Assembly: GCA_023935145.1 (NCBI GenBank)
Contig: CM043698.1
Coordinates: forward strand, 14,492,001 to 14,556,000
Length of the DNA: 64,000 bases
Direction of reading: 5' to 3'
Origin: Bretschneidera sinensis
Taxonomy: Eukaryota > Streptophyta > Magnoliopsida > Brassicales > Akaniaceae
Shown here: piece by piece, positions 59,345 to 64,000 of the stretch
How the letters are laid out: each line of letters opens with the position of its first letter
How positions within the stretch are numbered: position 1 is the stretch's first letter
Program-made: the position numbers and the translations under genes
The notes under the pieces: model-generated
Databases searched by the model: none
What the model was told of the DNA's origin: nothing
Seen by the model: only the letters and a program-made list of their open reading frames with translations

Positions 59345-62215
59345 TTTTCTGTGAGCTTGAGATATAACTGCCCCATCCACATTAACCTTCACCCGCAACT
59401 TCGGAGGGGGAGTACACTTTACGGTTTCTTGTGAAGTAGAGCACCTGTGTCCAGGACAAAGAAACTCCTTCACTTCAAAACTATAAGAAATTTCTTTGGG
59501 AGTACTCGGCTGATTTCCTTGCAATATTGCATTACGCTCATTCCAAAGAGCCCAACTTATCATGGCAAAATAAATTCTCATCATCATCACAAGCCAATAA
59601 CCTCCATAAACATCTCTTTAAAAGACCGAGCATTATAAAATCTGCCAGCGGGGCCTATATTTCCAAGTATCTCAGTCAATGCATGCTTACCCTATTCAAC
59701 CTTACCCTGGCATTTGTCACGCTTACACTATTCAACCTTACCCTCTGTCACAAGCTGCATTCACTACACAACGCTTATGAAGCTGATGCTTCGTAGGGAG
59801 AAGAGACGCTCTCCATGAAAAATGCTTCACTCGGTTTGGAATTTTGAGCTTCCACAGATGCTTCCAATGAGTAACAGTAAGAGTGTAAGACTAGAGTAAG
59901 AGCCTTCATAACACCCACTAGTTTCAATCCACCATTGAAAAAGCATTCTATAATCAAACCCTTCATGACTAAGGGAACTGACCAGATATAAGAGCCTTCA
60001 TAACACCCACTAGTCTCAATCAACCATTGAAAGAGCATTCTATAAGCACTTCTACCAGAGAACTGACCAGATGTATTGTAGTGCAACACAATAACATCTT
60101 CCATACTAGTGATAGGAAACGCTATAATTATCAAATCAGCTTCATGACTAAGGGAACGAAGCACGAATCAAATCCTTCCACCATCCTGCTCATGGTCAAT
60201 AAAAAAAAACCCACTGATTTATCTTCGGGCCATAGCACTCGAGGAGAGCAAACCTCGAATGTAGATGGTTTAGTTATCCAGAGATCACCATAGATACATA
60301 CATGACCTCCATTACCTACACGCCATCTAGACCGTCTCGAAGACAATTTTAGCCTCCCATATGCTACGCCAAGCAAAAGACGTGTTGCTACCCAAACTGA
60401 ATTGAAAGATCGAGGTATGAGGACAATACTTTGCTTTGAATATCCTTGCAAACAATGACGTTTCCCGGGGAATTAATCTCCATCCTTGTTTTGCAAGAAG
60501 TGAAACATTGAATACATACATATCCCAGAAGTCCATTCCTCCTTTATACTTCGACTTACATAAATCCTCCCACCTCACCCAATGAATCTTTGGCCATTCC
60601 CCTTGTGACCCCACTAAATCCGTCAGATAAGAGAATGAATCACCCCACAAATCCTATAAGGGATAAAACAAAGCTCATGGCATAAGTCGGATAACTTGAG
60701 CCATAAACTTGGTAAGAACTTCTCTCCTCGCCGTGAAAGGCATTTCCCCTTCCACCCTTTAACTCTTTTCCACACTCGTTCATCCAGTACCATAAAAACC
60801 TGGCAATTCGACCTCCCCACCAAATTGGACAGCCCTAAATATTTTCCTTTCCCTATATACAAACGAACCAGAAGCAAATACTTAAGTTCCTCCCGCACCG
60901 AGCCTCCACCTTAGCACTAGACATAAACGACAGCCTGTCAATAGTAATTTGTTGTCCTGATATGCAACCATACAAGTTAAGAATATTCATAATTGCGTGA
61001 CATGTTGAATGCTCGCTCTAGCAAAAAAGAATACTATCATCCACAAAGAACAAATGAGAGATCGATGGACTCCTTAGCAATGCCCTGCAAGTACAGTCCC
61101 TCTCCGCTTGTTTGATCAATGAGGATAACCCTTTGACACATAATACATATAAATACGGTGATAAGGGATCCCCTAAAGCATTTCTTTTTTAAGAATAATT
61201 ATTGTTGACCTCACGCCATTAATCATCACCAAATATATTACCAAATAAATATCTATTATGATCAATTCAATCCATCTCTGAGCAAACCTCATCTTCTCCA
61301 TCACCCTTCGCAGATACTCCCACTCTACCCTGTCATAAGCATTGCTTATGTCAAATTTCAGAGCCAAACACTCATCTTTTCCCTTCCTTTTATTATTCAG
61401 ATGATGAACAATCTTAAATGCGATTAAGACATTATCCATAATAAGATGACCCAAAATGAAAGCACTTTGAGTGTCAAAAATTAAGGATGGAAGAATGACT
61501 TTCAACCTATTTGTCAACACCTTAGAAATAATCTTATAAAGTACATTACATAAGATAATAGGCCTAAACATCGGCATTGTTTCCGCGTGTTTCACTTTTG
61601 GAATGAGCACCATATGAGTATTTAACGAACCAATGCATGAAAATTACCAGAATTCAAAAAAGAGAAAACAAATGAAGTAACATCACCTCTAACCACAAAC
61701 AATAATTTTTTTTATAGAAAAGAGTCGGCATTCCATCCCGTCCCAACGCCTCATACGAACGTATTTGAAAAAATCGCCCTAAGCACTTTCTCTTTCGTGA
61801 ACTTTTTCAATAAATTATCATTCATCTTTTGAGTCACAACTGTTGACAAATCCTGAAATACCTCATCCACCATCACCGACGAAAAAGAATCAAATATGTT
61901 TTAGAAATATTGCACTACAATCGATTCAATCCCTCTTCAAGTGGCAAGTATGCCACTCGTTGTTATCCATGATGCCGACAATTTTATTATTATTCGTTGT
62001 TGAGAGGCCTTCTGGTGAAATAAAAGGTATTGCGGTCTCTTTCTTTAACCAAGACGCTCGAGACCGTTGCATCCACATTGTTTCCTCTTTTTCCAGTAAT
62101 GACGAAATTTTTTCACGCCTAAAATTCTTCAAAAAAAGGAATCCAAAGTCAAAAATAATATTAAAGCAATCAAAACTATCAAAAGAAAACCACCAAACAC
62201 TCTTAAAAGTATATT
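59345..62215 (-). mobile_element. 5'-truncated LINE lacking its 3' end
   Basis: The minus strand reads, from right to left: EKEETMWMQRSRASWLK (near 62100), VQYF (near 61910), and a reverse transcriptase start with MVLIPKVKHAETMPMFRPI and ALKFDISNAYDRVEWEYL (61613-61173). It continues with post-RT segments (WPKIHWVRWEDLCKSKYKGG; GWRLIPRETSLFARIFKAKY), a damaged zinc-binding region, WALWNERN near 59540 and the RNase H start KVNVDGAVISQAHRK near 59350. There it stops abruptly without 3' UTR or A-tail. Frameshifts and stops are numerous. It is a different LINE subfamily from the one at 16908-22661, since it has an RNase H domain. Confidence 0.85.
59898..60080. repeat. 92-bp direct duplication inside the LINE
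   Basis: AAGAGCCTTCATAACACCCA starts at 59898 and again at 59990, and both copies continue through an ACTGACCAGAT segment. The copies differ at several bases. Confidence 0.85.
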
Positions 62216-62365
62216 TTTTTTGAAACAAATGTATTCCATAAATTTTATAGAATTCACTTATAATTCCATACATCGTCATGTTTTGAAAACCAATGAATTA
62301 TGAAATTCATTTGTAAATATACTTACTATGTGTTGACTGTAATAAATTCAAGAGGCCATTATGCT

Positions 62366-62497
62366 CCACTAATTAGTGGAATTGTAGGAGGCCATCATGC
62401 TTCATTATGCTCCACTAGTTAGTGGAATTATGGGAGGTCATTATGCTCTACTAATTAGTGGAATTATGGGAGGCCATCATGCTCCACTAACTAGTGG
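62366..62497. repeat. Four spaced 14-bp palindromes in the LTR
   Basis: CCACTAATTAGTGG (62366-62379), CCACTAGTTAGTGG (62412-62425), CTACTAATTAGTGG (62448-62461) and CCACTAACTAGTGG (62484-62497) lie in tandem units spaced 46, 36 and 36 bases. The first is a perfect palindrome and the others have one mismatched pair. The cluster ends about 20 bases before the TATA box, where LTR enhancers usually lie. Confidence 0.9.
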
Positions 62498-62515
62498 AAT
62501 TATTAGAACATTTCT

Positions 62516-62526
62516 CCTATAAATAG
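62516..62526 (+). promoter_or_regulatory. TATA box in the right-hand LTR
   Basis: CCTATAAATAGG is a strong plant TATA box, directly after the palindrome cluster. It predicts transcription starting near 62550 and running right into the element. Confidence 0.7.
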
Positions 62527-62969
62527 GATGACCATAGAGCATATTGAGAGTTAGAGATAGCAACACAATGTGTATGCTTAAGGAATTTTGGTTCATATTC
62601 TCAATGGTTGTATTGAAAGCATAAGGTATATGTAACCAATCTATATGTGGTCCATGTTTAACCATTTAGCCTCTCATTGATTGTGGTAACAAACGTATAG
62701 AATACGGACGAACGTTGATGGAAGAACAAGTATAAACTTCATTGCAAGGTTTGGTCCCTAGACTCGGGATTCCTCATTTTTCTTTCATACACCATCAATT
62801 GAAGAGAGTTCTGAGAGACTAGAAGAACCAATATCGAAAGAATAGCGGATTGTGTAAGTGGAAAGCTTTAATAGTCGGAGGTATGTTTACGGTCTTTATA
62901 ATTCCGCATTTAATCTATATGCTATTTAAGTTGTTTAGCATGTTTAGATTTTATTTAAGTTCTTACATT

Positions 62970-62981
62970 TGGTATCAGAGC
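62970..62981 (+). other. Primer-binding site of the right-hand element
   Basis: TGGTATCAGAGC, complementary to the 3' end of initiator tRNA-Met, two bases after the LTR end. Confidence 0.92.
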
Positions 62982-64000
62982 ATTGTTTGCCTATGCTTTG
63001 AAGTATTAATTAATCTGTAAAACTTTTATTTTATTGGTTTTTAAAATAATGTTAGAAATCATTAGGAAATTTGATTTCTAGTATTTCTGAGTTTTAAAAT
63101 CTTGCCTTGGTATCTTGAAAGCCAAGATTTAGTTGGGTTTTGAAAACGGGTTAAAATCGACTCGGCTGATTTGTAATAATTTGCAAAAATAAAGTTTATG
63201 AACCTTATAAGTATTTATTTTATTTATGTGCTTAAAATTATGTGTTATGTGTGTATAACTTTTTTGGGTTATGCATGCAATTTAAGTTTAAATAGTTTTA
63301 GTGCATAAATAATTTAATGTTGGGCAGGTATTTTTTAATTTTGTGATTATTTGGCTCAAATTAAGATTACACATATATACTATTTATGTTAGTTCTATAT
63401 ATGCAATTTCAGTAAATGCTCATTTTAGCATGATTTTTTTTTTCAATTCATGCTTTTAGAATGAGTTTGTTTTGTGCAATGAATTAAATTAAGTGCATAA
63501 TATTATGTTTAATTATGCAATTTATGTTTTGTTTATGAGAATTTTATTTACATATGATAACATATTATTAAGTTTAGATATTGTTAGATTATGTAAACTT
63601 AAGTTATTCTCATAAAACTTAATTTGTGCATAACACATTAATGTTCATAATATATTAATATGAACAATTAAGTTAAAAAAATTACGAATAATTCATAAAC
63701 AATTTGTAGTTGGCATAAGACAGCATGATCTGAGACAATGCTCTGTCTAAGGATTCTGGTTTTTAATGAGGCTTTGTCCCGACCAATTATCCTGGGAGCA
63801 CTCTTAGTAATTGCCTATTATATTACTGCGTAATTGCTTTTAGGCATTAAGTAGAGCCTAAAATATAGTAAATATAAATGTCTAGTGAACCATATAATTT
63901 TAAATATTTAAAGAGTAGTCACAGCATCTTTAATTATATAAAATTATATATTAAGTGGATTAGGATCACATAATGGACATTAATTGTGATTAATTATATA
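62982..64000 (+). mobile_element. Leader of the right-hand LTR retrotransposon (continues past the window)
   Basis: About 1 kb of AT-rich sequence after the primer-binding site with no gag-like ORF. Either the element has a long untranslated leader or it is a non-coding (LARD-like) derivative. The sequence to the right would decide. Confidence 0.6.

Larger units (their letters stand above)
62331..62967 (+). repeat. 5' LTR of a further LTR retrotransposon
   Basis: It starts TGTTGACTGT and ends CTTACA, 637 bp, two bases before a TGGTATCAGAGC primer-binding site. It contains four spaced palindromes (62366-62497) and a TATA box at 62516-62526. The internal region runs off the window, so the superfamily is not proven; a Copia-type element is plausible. 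Confidence 0.85.

Noticed and set aside
48328..62215. Twin-priming as the explanation for the two LINE parts in opposite orientation
   Set aside because: Twin-primed copies have the inverted parts adjacent. Here 11 kb with two host genes separates them.
62356..62505. Spaced palindromes considered as a CRISPR-like array
   Set aside because: This is plant nuclear DNA, the spacers are themselves repeated, and the cluster sits in an LTR promoter.

Overview
The window looks like nuclear DNA from a eudicot plant. It holds intron-rich genes with GT-AG splice sites, AT-rich intergenic DNA, and plant-type Ty3/gypsy, L1-like (LINE) and LTR elements. There is no bacterial or organellar gene organisation, and no tRNA, rRNA or CRISPR array was found. 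The species cannot be named from sequence alone.

Layout. (1) 1-9132: most of a decayed Tat-lineage Ty3/gypsy retrotransposon on the minus strand, with its 3' LTR beyond the left edge. It carries an extra antisense ORF and an 89-bp tandem repeat array. (2) 9641-29263, minus: a complete 14-exon DCAF1 gene (substrate receptor of CUL4-DDB1 ubiquitin ligases). The exon lengths sum to an exact reading frame of 1985 codons plus stop. Intron 11 holds four tandem copies of a ~725-bp unit. Intron 10 (8 kb) holds a near full-length LINE with a perfect 16-bp target duplication, plus a second LINE fragment. (3) 31894-34849, plus: an endonuclease V gene whose seven recognisable exons carry four lesions, so it is probably a pseudogene. 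(4) 35243-41069, minus: a chromodomain Ty3/gypsy element (chromovirus) with both LTRs and decayed ORFs. (5) 42670-45789, minus: a GH17 beta-1,3-glucanase with X8 domain and GPI-anchor signal. (6) 50043-51020 and 56950-58863, plus: two tandem DUF1218 membrane-protein genes with identical exon structure, each with an intron in the 5' UTR. (7) 59345-62215, minus: a 5'-truncated LINE that also lacks its 3' end. What looks like the missing 3' end lies at 48328-48769 on the other strand. (8) 62331-64000, plus: the 5' LTR, primer-binding site and leader of another LTR retrotransposon that runs off the right edge.

The host genes DCAF1, EndoV, GH17-X8 and DUF1218 are, from memory, in the same order as Arabidopsis At4g31160, At4g31150, At4g31140 and At4g31130. 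This is therefore an ancestral gene block enlarged by transposons. The genes share no obvious pathway: ubiquitin ligase adaptor, inosine-specific nuclease, callose hydrolase, and wall- or vascular-associated membrane protein.

No clearly new molecular system was seen. The most notable items are the EndoV decay, the antisense ORF with its own TATA-like box and the adjacent palindromic array, the LINE split that hints at an 11-kb inversion, the intron tandem array, and a cluster of palindromes in the last LTR.
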